Origin: Gymnodinialimonas ceratoperidinii
Lineage (GTDB): Bacteria; Pseudomonadota; Alphaproteobacteria; Rhodobacterales; Rhodobacteraceae
DNA length: 64,000 bases
Direction of reading: 5' to 3'
NCBI RefSeq assembly: GCF_019297855.1
Contig: NZ_CP079194.1
Location: forward strand, 1,041,501-1,105,500
Shown here: piece after piece, positions 7,653-16,577 of the stretch
Numbering within the stretch: the stretch's first letter is position 1
Layout of the letters: each line of letters begins with the position of its first letter
Translations under genes and position numbers: made by a program
The notes under the pieces: model-generated
What the model was told of the DNA's origin: nothing
The model's input: only the letters and a program-made list of their open reading frames with translations
The model's database searches: none

Positions 7653-8525
7653 TCAGGCGGCGCTTGGGTGGGCTGTGGCGAACATTTCGATGACTTCCGC
7701 CAATTCTGGGTTCTGCGACGCCAGGTGCAGCGTGGCCTGCAACATCCCCGCCTTCGAGCCGCAATCAAACCGGGTGCCCGAAAAGCGGAAGCCCGAGATC
7801 GGGCGCGTCTTCGCGGCCTTGGCAATCGCGTCGGTCAGCTGGATCTCGCCCCCGGCGCCCGCGCCCTGGGTTTCGAGCGCGTCGAAAATCTCGGGCGATA
7901 GCACGTAGCGGCCGATGACGGCCATCTGTGACGGGGCCTCTTCCGCACTGGGTTTCTCGACCATGTCCTCGGCGCGGGTGATGCGCCCCTCCTGACCCGT
8001 GACCGCGAGGATCCCGTATTTGGAGACCTCAGCCGGCGCCACGTTCATCGCGGCGACCATGTGGCCGCCGTCGTAGGCGTCGATCATCTCGCGGATGCAG
8101 GGCGCTCCGAGGATCAGGTCGTCGGGGAGGATCACCGCCACGGGGCCGTCCAGAACGTGCTCGCGCGCGCAGAGGACCGCGTGGCCGAGACCTTTCGGCT
8201 CATCCTGCATCACGAAGACCACGTCGTCGGTCGGATTGAACGCCGCCTCCTTCAATTCCTCCGCCAATTTCGGCTTGCCGCGTGCCTCCAGCTCGCGGCG
8301 CAGGCGCAGGTCGTCCATCACATGGCGCTCAATCGCGGGCTTGGAGGGGTGCGAGACGAAGACCATCCGCTCGACCCCCGCCGCGCGCGCCTCGTCGATC
8401 GCATATTGGATCAGCGGCGTGTCGAGCACCGGCAACAGCTCCTTGGGCGTCGCCTTGGTCGCGGGCAGAAAGCGGGTGCCAAGGCCGGCAACAGGGAAGA
8501 TGGCGGTGCGGACGGGGTGTGTCAT
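7653..8525 (-). CDS. galU: UTP-glucose-1-phosphate uridylyltransferase
   Basis: Makes UDP-glucose from UTP and glucose-1-phosphate. The 290-residue protein has the nucleotidyltransferase signature AIFPVAGLGTRFLPATKATPK at the N-terminus, then VFVMQDEPKGLGHAVLCA, AVILPDDLI and MVEKPSAEEAPS, all typical of bacterial GalU. The start was set at MTHPVR (8525), with AGG nine bases upstream; a start five codons earlier is possible. It lies 66 bases after ggpS on the same strand and is the last gene before a strong terminator. Its presence in the operon suggests that UDP-glucose is supplied for the glucosyl transfer. Confidence 0.92.
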   Translation of the reverse strand: MTHPVRTAIFPVAGLGTRFLPATKATPKELLPVLDTPLIQYAIDEARAAGVERMVFVSHPSKPAIERHVMDDLRLRRELEARGKPKLAEELKEAAFNPTDDVVFVMQDEPKGLGHAVLCAREHVLDGPVAVILPDDLILGAPCIREMIDAYDGGHMVAAMNVAPAEVSKYGILAVTGQEGRITRAEDMVEKPSAEEAPSQMAVIGRYVLSPEIFDALETQGAGAGGEIQLTDAIAKAAKTRPISGFRFSGTRFDCGSKAGMLQATLHLASQNPELAEVIEMFATAHPSAA

Positions 8526-8591
8526 GGATGTGGACCTCATAAAAACAGCAATAGGGACGCCTGCGGGACAGGCTGAAATCGGGTTTGTCAG

Positions 8592-10085
8592 TCAGGCAAC
8601 GGCTCCGGGTTTTAACGCAGCACCCAGCTCCAACGTTCCCGGACGCCAGCCGGAAATGTCGTCGGCCTTCACCGCGGCGCGCAGGTGCTTCATGCGCCGC
8701 TTGCGCTCCAGCGGCTCCATCGAGAGGGCCTGCAGGATCGCGTGGTCGGAGCCGCGGTGGGAGTAGGGGTTCGTCGTGACCGCCCCGTGCAATTGCACGG
8801 CCGCGCCGGCGAATTCGGACAGGACCAGCACGCCGTCATCATCGGTGCGCGAGGCCACGTATTCCTTGCACACGAGGTTCATGCCGTCCGCCAGGGGCGT
8901 GATCCAGGCCACGTCGGCGGCCTGGTAGTAGGCCACGAGCTCATCGAGCGGCAGCGCCCGCGAGACGAGGGTGACGGGCTGCCAGTCCAACGTGCCATAG
9001 CGCCCGTTGAGCCGGCCGGCGGCCTCCTCGATCTGCGCCTGCGTCACGGCGTAAGCGGTCATGTTGCGGTTGGCGGGGACGGAGATATGCATCAGCCGCA
9101 GCTTCTCGGCCCGCAGTTCCGGGTGGGCGTCGAGGATGCGCTCGAAGGATTCCAGCTGTTCCACGCCGCCCTTCGTGTAATCCGTGCGCCCGACCGAGAT
9201 GATCAGCCGCGAGTCGCCCAGATCCTTGCGAATCTCGGCCACCTTTGCAGCGGTTTCAGGGGTCTGCGCGACGGACTCCAGATACCGCGTGTTGACGCCC
9301 ACGGGGCAGACGCTGATCGCGGTGGTATGGCCCTCATGGGTGATCGAGGTGCGCACCTCGCGTTCGGTCAGGGCCGTGGCCTCGCTGATGAACGAGCGAT
9401 CGACGGACACCCGCTCGCCCAGATCGACGTCGAACAGGCTGCTGGCAACGGACACGAAATTTGCCGCGTAGCGGGGGATGTGGAAGCCCACGTCATCGCA
9501 GGCCAGCAGGCTCTGGATGATCTCGCGCCGCCACGGCAGGACGTTGAACGTATCGGCGGAGGGGAAGGGCGTGTGGTGGAAGAACGCGATGCGCACGTCA
9601 GGCCGCAGCGCCCGCAAGTAGCCCGGCACCAGCCAGAGGTTGTAATCATGCACCCAGACTAGCGCGCCCTCAGCGGCTTCCTCGGCCGCGGCCTGCGCGA
9701 ACTGCTGGTTCACGTCGCGAAAGTTGTTCCAGTCGACGGGGTCGTAGTTATAGCGCTCCTTGAAGGCGTGCAGGATCGGCCAGAACGCCTCTTTCGAGGT
9801 GACATGATAGAACTCGCGGACCTGCTCTTCAGAGAGCGGGAGCCTCGAGACGGTGTAGCTGCCGTGTTCGTCCGAGATCTCGACCTTCCGGTCGAACTCG
9901 GGCGCGGAGGGGTCCTCGGCGAGTTTCCAGGCAATCCACGAGCTGTGCTCGACGCTGCCGAAGAAGCTCTTGAGCGTCGGGACAATGCCGTTCGGGCTCT
10001 TGTTCGGGATCCGGATGGTCTCGCCGTTCTCGACGACTTCCTCGTAGGGTTGGCGGTGGTAGACGATGACGAGTTCAGATGACAT
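8592..10085 (-). CDS. ggpS: Glucosylglycerol-phosphate synthase (GT20)
   Basis: Transfers glucose from a nucleotide sugar to glycerol-3-phosphate. The N-terminus [13 protein letters not shown], then [41 protein letters not shown] and [10 protein letters not shown] are as I recall them in cyanobacterial GgpS, and differ from the short E. coli OtsA N-terminus, so trehalose-6-phosphate synthase is the weaker option. Later motifs are [10 protein letters not shown] and [17 protein letters not shown] (donor site). The ATG at 10085 has AAGGAGG upstream and overlaps the phosphatase stop (TGATG). 497 residues. The neighbouring gpsA and phosphatase genes support the call. Confidence 0.88.
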   Translation of the reverse strand: MSSELVIVYHRQPYEEVVENGETIRIPNKSPNGIVPTLKSFFGSVEHSSWIAWKLAEDPSAPEFDRKVEISDEHGSYTVSRLPLSEEQVREFYHVTSKEAFWPILHAFKERYNYDPVDWNNFRDVNQQFAQAAAEEAAEGALVWVHDYNLWLVPGYLRALRPDVRIAFFHHTPFPSADTFNVLPWRREIIQSLLACDDVGFHIPRYAANFVSVASSLFDVDLGERVSVDRSFISEATALTEREVRTSITHEGHTTAISVCPVGVNTRYLESVAQTPETAAKVAEIRKDLGDSRLIISVGRTDYTKGGVEQLESFERILDAHPELRAEKLRLMHISVPANRNMTAYAVTQAQIEEAAGRLNGRYGTLDWQPVTLVSRALPLDELVAYYQAADVAWITPLADGMNLVCKEYVASRTDDDGVLVLSEFAGAAVQLHGAVTTNPYSHRGSDHAILQALSMEPLERKRRMKHLRAAVKADDISGWRPGTLELGAALKPGAVA

Positions 10086-10876
10086 CACGCGCCTCCTTGT
10101 GGCTTTGTTTCGGACAATAGCTTGTGGTGGAGAATGGCCTCGGCGATCCCGGCGACGCCCACGCCCTCGGCGCAATGGACGTGAGCTTGACCCTCCAACC
10201 GCTCCAGCAGGGCAGGCTCCGAGCCGCCCACGGCGACGGCGGGCAATCCCAGTTCCAGCATCGACAGATCATTCAGTGTGTCGCCCGCGACAAGGGTGTT
10301 CTCGTTCTTCACCCCCAGATGCGCCAGGAGCCGCAGGAGCGAGGGCCCCTTGCTGATGCCCACGGGCAGGACATCGAGAAAACGGTTGTCGGAGACGAGC
10401 GCGTCGAGCCCCAGACCGGCGACCACGTCGAGCGTCTTGTTATCGAACCGGTCCGGGTCCAGATCATAGCTGACCCGGTAGCGGAACGCCGTGGATTGCA
10501 GCGTCAGCCCCGGCGCGCTGTGCAGCGCGGCATGGACGCGGGTCGAGGCATCGCCCCACGCCGTGGCGATCTCGGCCTCCAGCGCGTCGATGGGGCAGAC
10601 CTGGCCGTTGAGGTCGAAGGCCGCGATCGTGGTGCCCACGTCGCCGACAACGAAATCCGGCCGCGGCACGCCGTCCCGGACCAGTTGCGTCACGAAGCCG
10701 GGGTCGCGCCCGGTAACGAAGATCAGACCGACCCGGGCCCGGTTGTTCTCAATCCATTGATAGAACTCGGCGCGCTGCGCCTCGGTGCCCCCGAGGAATG
10801 TTCCGTCGAGGTCCGTGGCGAGGACGAAGTCTTTCTCTGCGATCGGGTGAACGTCGAACGTTTCGTGCCGGGTCAT
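10085..10876 (-). CDS. HAD-IIB sugar phosphatase, probable glucosylglycerol-phosphate phosphatase
   Basis: 263 residues with the HAD motifs ATDLDGTFLGG (nucleophile and acid Asp), FVTGRDPGF (motif II), the Lys of ISKGPSLLRLL (motif III) and LVAGDTLNDLSML (motif IV). It resembles the sucrose-/mannosyl-phosphoglycerate phosphatase branch. Sitting between gpsA (ATGA overlap) and ggpS (TGATG overlap), it very probably removes phosphate from glucosylglycerol-phosphate to release the compatible solute. The ATG at 10876 has AAGGATCTC upstream. The substrate is inferred from context. Confidence 0.82.
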   Translation of the reverse strand: MTRHETFDVHPIAEKDFVLATDLDGTFLGGTEAQRAEFYQWIENNRARVGLIFVTGRDPGFVTQLVRDGVPRPDFVVGDVGTTIAAFDLNGQVCPIDALEAEIATAWGDASTRVHAALHSAPGLTLQSTAFRYRVSYDLDPDRFDNKTLDVVAGLGLDALVSDNRFLDVLPVGISKGPSLLRLLAHLGVKNENTLVAGDTLNDLSMLELGLPAVAVGGSEPALLERLEGQAHVHCAEGVGVAGIAEAILHHKLLSETKPQGGA

Positions 10877-12015
10877 GAGATCCTTTCTGCAAGTGTTGCA
10901 ATGTCTTGGTCGGTTGCGGGGTGGGCGAAGGCTACATCCATCGCCAAGGGTTCTGCCTCGATCGGGCGCGCCCAGAGGGCGGCGAAGGCCTGACCGAGAT
11001 CGGCGCCGTCGTGGAGGATGGCGCGCACGAATTCGCAGATCGGCATTTCGATCCCGAGGGCGCGCGCGAGGTCGGTGATCGAGAGGGTGTTGGCCTCTCC
11101 TTCCACCACGACGGGTCGGCCCTCGAAGCAATCTTCGCGCGCGATGCCCTGGCCCAGTTGCAGCCCAAGCGACATGTTGCGCGAGGTCGGGCTGTTGCAG
11201 GTCAGGGTCAGGTCACCCAGTCCGGACAGGCCGGTCAGGGTCTCGCGACGTCCGCCGAGCGCGAGGGCCAGCGCCTTCATCTCATCCAGTCCGCGCGTGA
11301 TCAAGGCAGCGCGGGTGTTGTCGCCGAAACCGGCGCCCGTCAGCATACCGCAGGCCAGCGCGATGACGTTTTTCACTGCGCCGCCGATCTCCACGCCGAC
11401 GAGGTCGTCGGAGATATAGGCGCGGAAATGCTGCGAGGAGAGGGACACGGCCAGCCGCGCCGCGACGCTGCGGGCGGGGTCGAGGCGCTCGGCCGGGGAA
11501 AAGGCAAAGGCGACGGTCGCGGCGGTCGGATGGTGCAGGACCGTCTCTTTCGCGAAGGTCGGCCCGGAGACGCAGCCGACCGGGTGGCTGGAGAGCTCCT
11601 CTTCCACCACCTGCGTCATCAGGAGGCCGGTCTCGGGCTCGATCCCCTTGGCGCAAACGGCAATCGGGGTGCCGGGCGCGAGGTGGGGGCGCATGTCACG
11701 GGCGACCGCGCGGATCGCGCCGGAGGGCACGACGAGCAGCACAACGTCCGCGCCGCGCAGGGCATCCGCCATCTCGTAGCAGCCGCTCAGCGAGGGCGGC
11801 AGCGGTGCCTCTCCGGTGAAGGCGCTGTTGCGGTTGTTGTTTGTAATATCATCGACCACCGCCGCGCTGCGGCCCCAGATTTTGACGGCTGTGCCATCCT
11901 CGGCAAGGGACGCGGCCAGCGCGGTGCCCCACGCCCCCGCGCCGATGACGGTGGGCGCGGTGAAGGGGGTGACGGCAGAGGGGACGGGGCCGTTCTGAAA
12001 GCTTTGGTGTTTCAT
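10873..12015 (-). CDS. gpsA: NAD(P)H-dependent glycerol-3-phosphate dehydrogenase
   Basis: Reduces dihydroxyacetone phosphate to glycerol-3-phosphate. The 380-residue protein has the Rossmann motif VIGAGAWGTALAASLAEDG, then CAKGIEPETGLLM, VSGPTFAKE, EIGGAVKNVIALACG (catalytic Lys) and GLSGLGDLTLTC. These match GpsA along its length; the N-terminus is about 20 residues longer than usual. The start ATG has GGAGACCTGC upstream. It is the first gene of the glucosylglycerol operon, so it is probably a dedicated copy supplying the acceptor rather than the phospholipid-synthesis copy. That is inference from context. Confidence 0.92.
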   Translation of the reverse strand: MKHQSFQNGPVPSAVTPFTAPTVIGAGAWGTALAASLAEDGTAVKIWGRSAAVVDDITNNNRNSAFTGEAPLPPSLSGCYEMADALRGADVVLLVVPSGAIRAVARDMRPHLAPGTPIAVCAKGIEPETGLLMTQVVEEELSSHPVGCVSGPTFAKETVLHHPTAATVAFAFSPAERLDPARSVAARLAVSLSSQHFRAYISDDLVGVEIGGAVKNVIALACGMLTGAGFGDNTRAALITRGLDEMKALALALGGRRETLTGLSGLGDLTLTCNSPTSRNMSLGLQLGQGIAREDCFEGRPVVVEGEANTLSITDLARALGIEMPICEFVRAILHDGADLGQAFAALWARPIEAEPLAMDVAFAHPATDQDIATLAERIS

Positions 12016-12568
12016 GCAGGTCTCCCTTCCCTTGGGGCGCTTCTTTCGGCGTGACGCTGTGTCAGGCGGTGGCGCGGATCGATGTCGGAGGCTTCTCTGC
12101 GCCCGCCGCGTGACGTGTCGGCGGGGCTCAACGATGTCGTTTTTGAAACATACATGTCGTTAACGTTGTATTGCCCCTCTGTCCTGTCAATGCTGCACCG
12201 CAGAGAAATGTTCCCTCCCCCGGCAAGAAACATTGGTTTTTGCTCATTTTTTACGCGTGCTGCTCGAAATTTGCGTCAGAGTGCTAGGTGAAGGTCCAAC
12301 GATGCCTTGAAACCGAGCACGGGAGCAGCCCCTTGAACCCACCGATCCGCGCCATGAGCCTCCGAAGTATCACACTGCTCGAAGCCCCGGCGCGGTCCGT
12401 CTCTCGCCTAAATCGTCGCTCGCAAAAGGCATCAGCCTGTCAAAACCTGAGCGCGCCGTCATCTTTGATGGCCGGCAAATGCCTGAATTCTGTGCAGTTT
12501 CAGAGGTCAATTTCAACGCCGCCAAGTCCTTCCTTGCGTTTCGGCCAATGTCTCGAAAGACTTGAGCC
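12016..12568. other. Divergent promoter region with a start-less open frame
   Basis: About 550 bases separate gpsA from the ATP-grasp gene. The gpsA side holds a candidate stress promoter (12189-12214). On the plus strand a frame stays open from 12311 to the TGA at 12563-12565, three bases before the ATP-grasp ATG, but it has no usable start before an internal ATG and only mediocre codon character. It could be a decayed gene or chance. No gene is called. Confidence 0.4.
12189..12214 (-). promoter_or_regulatory. Candidate stress-type promoter for the glucosylglycerol operon
   Basis: On the minus strand GGAAC (12214-12210) is followed after 17 bases by CATT (12192-12189), one base away from the EcfG -10 core CGTT. 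It lies about 175 bases before the gpsA ATG. Osmotic induction by the general stress sigma factor would suit the operon, but the match is imperfect. Confidence 0.3.
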
Positions 12569-13993
12569 ATGACGACAACAGATGGTTTTTTCGACGAGAT
12601 GTGTCGCGCAGACGGTGTGCGACCTCCCTATGACCGGTACCAGAAGTGGTTTGAAGCGCAGGACGTTGCGCGGCTGGCCCAGAAGACCAAGGAAGCCGAG
12701 CGCTTCTTTCGGCGTACCGGTATCACCTTCAACGTATACGGACAGGATGACGCGGAAGAGCGGCTGATCCCGTTCGATCTGGTTCCCCGGATCCTATCAG
12801 GTCAGGAATGGAACCTGCTGTCGCGCGGGGTGGAGCAGCGGGTGAGGGCGGTGAACGCCTTCCTTCATGACATCTACAACCGGCAGGAGATCCTGCGCGC
12901 AGGCATCGTGCCGGTCTCGCTGATCGCGCAGAACGATGCGTTCCTGCCGCAGATGATCGATTTTGCCCCGCCCGGTGGCGTCTATACCCACATCGTCGGC
13001 ACCGATATCGTGCGGACCGGCGAGAACGAATTCTTCGTGCTGGAGGACAATGCGCGCACCCCCTCTGGGGTCAGCTACATGCTGGAAAATCGCGAAACCA
13101 TGCTGCAGATGTTCCCGCAGCTGTTCAGCCAGATCAAGGTGCAGCGGGTCAGCGATTACCCCAAGAACCTGCGCGCCTCGCTCGAGGCCTCGGCACCGCC
13201 GAACTGCGAAGGGCGGCCGTTCGTCGTGGTGCTGACGCCCGGCATCCACAACTCTGCCTATTACGAGCACAGTTTCCTCGCGGACCAGATGGGGGTCGAG
13301 CTGGTGGAAGGGCACGACCTTCGGATCATCGACGGGCGCATCAAGGTGCGCACCACGCGCGGTTATCGCACGGTCGACGTGATCTACCGCCGGGTCGACG
13401 ATGCCTTCCTCGATCCCCTCAGCTTCAATCCGCAGTCGCTTCTGGGCGTGCCCGGCATCATGGATATCTACCGCGCGGGCAACATCACCATCGCCAATGC
13501 CCCCGGAACCGGCGTGGCTGACGACAAGGCGATCTACAGCTACATGCCTGATATCGTGGAGTTCTATACCGGCGAGAAGGCGATCCTGAAGAACGTGGAG
13601 ACATACCGCTGTTCCGAGCCGGACAGCCTGAAATACGTGCTCGACAACCTCGGCGATCTGGTCGTGAAGGAAGTGCATGGCTCGGGCGGTTACGGGATGC
13701 TCGTGGGGCCTGCCGCCAGCAAGGCCGAGATCGCCACCTTCCGTGAAAAGCTTCAGGCGAACCCGTCGAACTACATCGCGCAACCGACGCTGAGCCTCTC
13801 GACCGTGCCGATCTTCACCGAAAGCGGACTGGCCCCGCGCCACGTCGATCTGCGGCCCTTCGCGCTGGTCTCACCGAAGGAAGTCAACATCACGCCCGGC
13901 GGTCTGACCCGCGTGGCGCTGACCGAGGGCAGCCTCGTGGTGAACTCGAGCCAAGGGGGCGGCACCAAGGATACCTGGGTGTTGGAGAGCTGA
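12569..13993 (+). CDS. Circularly permuted ATP-grasp type 2 protein (Anbu operon)
   Basis: 474 residues of the family once called DUF404/DUF407. Recognisable blocks are RRTGITFNVYGQDDAEER, RVRAVNAFLHDIYN, FFVLEDNARTPSGVSYML (a central motif of the family), VVVLTPGIHNSAYYEH and LVVKEVHGSGGYGMLVGP (glycine-rich ATP-contact region). ATP-grasp enzymes form C-N bonds from a carboxylate and an amine, and this family is predicted to be a peptide-type ligase. The product is unknown. It is first in a four-gene unit with alpha-E, transglutaminase-like and Anbu genes. No strong ribosome binding site precedes the ATG. Confidence 0.88.
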   Translation: MTTTDGFFDEMCRADGVRPPYDRYQKWFEAQDVARLAQKTKEAERFFRRTGITFNVYGQDDAEERLIPFDLVPRILSGQEWNLLSRGVEQRVRAVNAFLHDIYNRQEILRAGIVPVSLIAQNDAFLPQMIDFAPPGGVYTHIVGTDIVRTGENEFFVLEDNARTPSGVSYMLENRETMLQMFPQLFSQIKVQRVSDYPKNLRASLEASAPPNCEGRPFVVVLTPGIHNSAYYEHSFLADQMGVELVEGHDLRIIDGRIKVRTTRGYRTVDVIYRRVDDAFLDPLSFNPQSLLGVPGIMDIYRAGNITIANAPGTGVADDKAIYSYMPDIVEFYTGEKAILKNVETYRCSEPDSLKYVLDNLGDLVVKEVHGSGGYGMLVGPAASKAEIATFREKLQANPSNYIAQPTLSLSTVPIFTESGLAPRHVDLRPFALVSPKEVNITPGGLTRVALTEGSLVVNSSQGGGTKDTWVLES

Positions 13994-13994
13994 T

Positions 13995-14936
13995 ATGTTG
14001 GGAAAAACCGCAGGCGGCCTCTTCTGGATGTTCCGCGGCCTGGAACGGGCCGAAAACACCGCACGACTGATCGAAGCCGGTTTCCGCATCGCGCTGACCC
14101 GGTCGATGGATCCGGCCTCTGATTGGCGCTCGATCATCGTGACGGCGGCGCAAAAGCCGGGCTTCGACGCCAAGCACAGTGAATACACGAGCCAGAACGT
14201 CAGCGATTACCTGCTGCGCGATCCGACGAACCCGAGCTCGGTCCTGTCGGTGATCAAGGCCGCGCGCGACAATGCGCGCCTCGTGCGTACCGCCCTCACG
14301 ACCGAGGTCTGGGTCGCGGTGAACGAGACGTGGATGGCGCTGACCGAGATGCTCAGAGAGCCCATTTCGGAGGCGGAGCTGCCCGCCACGCTGGAGGCGA
14401 TCCGACATCAATCCGCGCTGGTGCGCGGGGCGATGCACGGCACGATGCTGCGCAACGATTGCTACAACTTCTGTCGTCTGGGCACCTTTATCGAACGGGC
14501 CGACAGCACGGCGCGGATCATCGACGTGAAGTATCACGCCCTGCTGCCCTCACCGTCGCTGGTGGGCAGCAAGCTGGACAACGTGCAGTGGGAGATGATC
14601 CTGCGCTCGGTCTCGGCGCACCAATCCTACCGCCACGCGGTCGAGGAAGATTTCAACGCGGTCGGTATCGCGCAATTCCTCCTGCTTGACGGTCGTTTCC
14701 CGCGCTCCTTGGCGTTTTGTGCCCGCGGCATCACTGCCAACCTCGCGGCCCTGTGCGAATCCGAGGGCGAGCACAGCGACAGCCTGTCGGCGGCATGGGC
14801 CTTCCAGTCGCGCCTGCAGGATCGCGATATCGGGTCGATCTTCGAAGACGGCCTGCACGAGTTCATTTCGCAAACGATCATCGACGTCGCCGACATCGGC
14901 GCCCGGATCGAACAGCAATACAGGTTCATCAGTTAG
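13995..14936 (+). CDS. Alpha-E domain protein (DUF403)
   Basis: 313 residues, nearly all helical, with the family's N-terminal block TAGGLFWMFRGLERAENTARLIEAG, of which WMFRGLERAEN is the hallmark, and a mirrored FCRLGTFIERADSTARIIDVKY in the middle. The two similar ERA(E/D) segments suggest an internal repeat with conserved Glu/Arg pairs. No enzyme activity is established. It starts one base after the ATP-grasp stop, with GGAG inside the previous gene's end, and is followed directly by the transglutaminase-like gene, so all three are translated as a unit. Confidence 0.88.
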   Translation: MLGKTAGGLFWMFRGLERAENTARLIEAGFRIALTRSMDPASDWRSIIVTAAQKPGFDAKHSEYTSQNVSDYLLRDPTNPSSVLSVIKAARDNARLVRTALTTEVWVAVNETWMALTEMLREPISEAELPATLEAIRHQSALVRGAMHGTMLRNDCYNFCRLGTFIERADSTARIIDVKYHALLPSPSLVGSKLDNVQWEMILRSVSAHQSYRHAVEEDFNAVGIAQFLLLDGRFPRSLAFCARGITANLAALCESEGEHSDSLSAAWAFQSRLQDRDIGSIFEDGLHEFISQTIIDVADIGARIEQQYRFIS

Positions 14937-15734
14937 ATGCTTATCAAGGTCGTCCACAAGACAGTCTATACCTACGATGCGCCGGTCTCGCAGGCTCTGC
15001 AGCAAGTGCGGTTGCGGCCGACGGACGGGCCGTTGCAGACGGTGAAGGACTGGGATCTGGAGGTCGAGGGCGGCTCGGCGGAGGCCAGCTACCGCGACCA
15101 CCACGGCAACCTCGTGAGCCTGATCTGCGCCGATGAAGGCGTCACCAGCCTGACGATCACCGCCCGCGGCGAGGTCGATACCCACGACAAGGCCGGCGTG
15201 CTCGGCAAGGTCTATGGCCGAGCGCCGCTGTGGTATTTCCTGCAATCCACGCAGATGACCGACGCGGGCCCCTTGATCCACGAGATCGCGGATGAGGTGA
15301 GGGGGCAGGGCACGGATCTGGAGGTGCTCCACCGCCTCTCTGCCGCCATCCTCGAACGGGTGCCTTATGCCCTGAACGAGACCCATGTGGAGACCAAGGC
15401 AGAGGAGGCCGTCAGCCAGAAGAGCGGCGTCTGTCAGGACCACGCCAACATCTTCACCTCCGCCGCGCGCCTATTGGGTTTCCCGGCCCGCTACGTCAGC
15501 GGCTACCTCTTCATGGACGACCGCGTCGACCAGGAGGCCAGCCACGCCTGGGCCGAGGTTCACATCGTCGGACTGGGGTGGGTCGGCTTCGATATCTCGA
15601 ACCAGATTTCCCCGGACGAGCGCTACATCCGTCTGGCGGTCGGGCGCGATGCCCGTGACGCGGCGCCGATTTCCGGCCTTCGCATGGGCGAGGGGGACGA
15701 GACCCTCATTGTATCTTTGCAGGTGCAGCAGTAG
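14937..15734 (+). CDS. Transglutaminase-like protein of the Anbu operon
   Basis: 265 residues. The N-terminal 80 residues form the beta-rich bacterial transglutaminase N-domain (VHKTVYTYDAPVSQALQQVRLRP). The core follows with SGVCQDHANIFTSAARLLG (catalytic Cys), ASHAWAEVHIVGLGWVGFD (catalytic His) and a downstream Asp/Asn segment (ISNQISPDERY), so the Cys-His-Asp triad looks intact. No signal peptide is present, so it probably works in the cytoplasm as a peptidase or amidase-like enzyme on whatever the ATP-grasp partner makes. Its ATG immediately follows the alpha-E stop. Confidence 0.88.
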   Translation: MLIKVVHKTVYTYDAPVSQALQQVRLRPTDGPLQTVKDWDLEVEGGSAEASYRDHHGNLVSLICADEGVTSLTITARGEVDTHDKAGVLGKVYGRAPLWYFLQSTQMTDAGPLIHEIADEVRGQGTDLEVLHRLSAAILERVPYALNETHVETKAEEAVSQKSGVCQDHANIFTSAARLLGFPARYVSGYLFMDDRVDQEASHAWAEVHIVGLGWVGFDISNQISPDERYIRLAVGRDARDAAPISGLRMGEGDETLIVSLQVQQ

Positions 15735-15767
15735 AGTCGGCGCAAACCCTCTCTCTGGTGATTTCCG

Positions 15768-16499
15768 ATGACTTACTGCGTTGCGTTGCGACTGCATCAC
15801 GGCCTTGTTTTCATGTCAGATTCTCGCACGAACGCGGGAGTCGACAACTTCGCCTCCACGCGCAAGATGTTCACGTTCTGCACCCCCGGCGAACGGACCA
15901 TCACCATCATGACGGCGGGTAACCTTGCCACGACGCAGGCGATGATCAGCCTGTTGAACGAGCGGACGTCAGCGGCAGATGACCGCAACCTTGGCATTCT
16001 CAACCAGCCCACGATGTTTCAGGTGGCGCGTCTGGTCGGCTCGACCCTGCGCGAGGTCATTTCGAGCAGTTCGGTGGAGGGTCAGCAGACCGCCGATGCC
16101 TTCAGCGCCTCGGTCATCGTGGGCGGTCAGATCAAGGGCGGCAAGCCGACGGTCTTCCTGGTCTACCCGGAGGGCAATTTCATCGAGGTCTCCGACGACA
16201 CGCCCTTCTTCCAGATCGGCGAGACAAAGTACGGCAAACCGATCCTCGTGCGCGCGTTCGAGCCTGACATGGCGACCGAGGATGCGCTGAAGCTGCTTCT
16301 CGTGTCCTTCGACTCCACGATCAAATCCAACCTCTCGGTCGCGCCGCCGTTCGACATATCGGTCTATGAGAACGATTCCTTCGCGGACAAGGAAATCTCG
16401 CGGGTGGAGGCCGATGATCCGGTGTTCCGGACGATCTCGTCGAAGTGGGGCGAAGCGCTGAAAGACGCGCTCGACGGCTTGCCGACCTACAAGATCTGA
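15768..16499 (+). CDS. Anbu, proteasome-like peptidase
   Basis: 243 residues. After removal of Met1, Thr2 (MTYCVALRLHHGLVFMSDSRTNAGVDN) is the expected N-terminal nucleophile, and SDSRTNAGVD and RKMFTF are characteristic of Anbu, the ancestral beta-subunit-like proteasome homologue. A glycine-rich strand pair (SVIVGGQIKGGKPTVFLVYPEG) follows as in beta subunits. Anbu assembles into open helical rings in the cytoplasm, and its substrate is unknown. It is the fourth gene after ATP-grasp, alpha-E and transglutaminase-like genes, the standard neighbourhood for Anbu. A 33-base gap precedes it, with only a weak ribosome binding site. Confidence 0.92.
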   Translation: MTYCVALRLHHGLVFMSDSRTNAGVDNFASTRKMFTFCTPGERTITIMTAGNLATTQAMISLLNERTSAADDRNLGILNQPTMFQVARLVGSTLREVISSSSVEGQQTADAFSASVIVGGQIKGGKPTVFLVYPEGNFIEVSDDTPFFQIGETKYGKPILVRAFEPDMATEDALKLLLVSFDSTIKSNLSVAPPFDISVYENDSFADKEISRVEADDPVFRTISSKWGEALKDALDGLPTYKI

Positions 16500-16577
16500 A
16501 CGCCACGCGCCGGTGATCGCGGCCTTCGGGGCGGGCGGCAGGCGGTGCGGCGACAACCGCCGCCCCGCGCCATGGCG

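Noticed and set aside
8592..10085. Call as trehalose-6-phosphate synthase (otsA)
   Set aside because: The N-terminus and several blocks match GgpS better, and gpsA plus a phosphatase flank it; otsA remains the weaker alternative.
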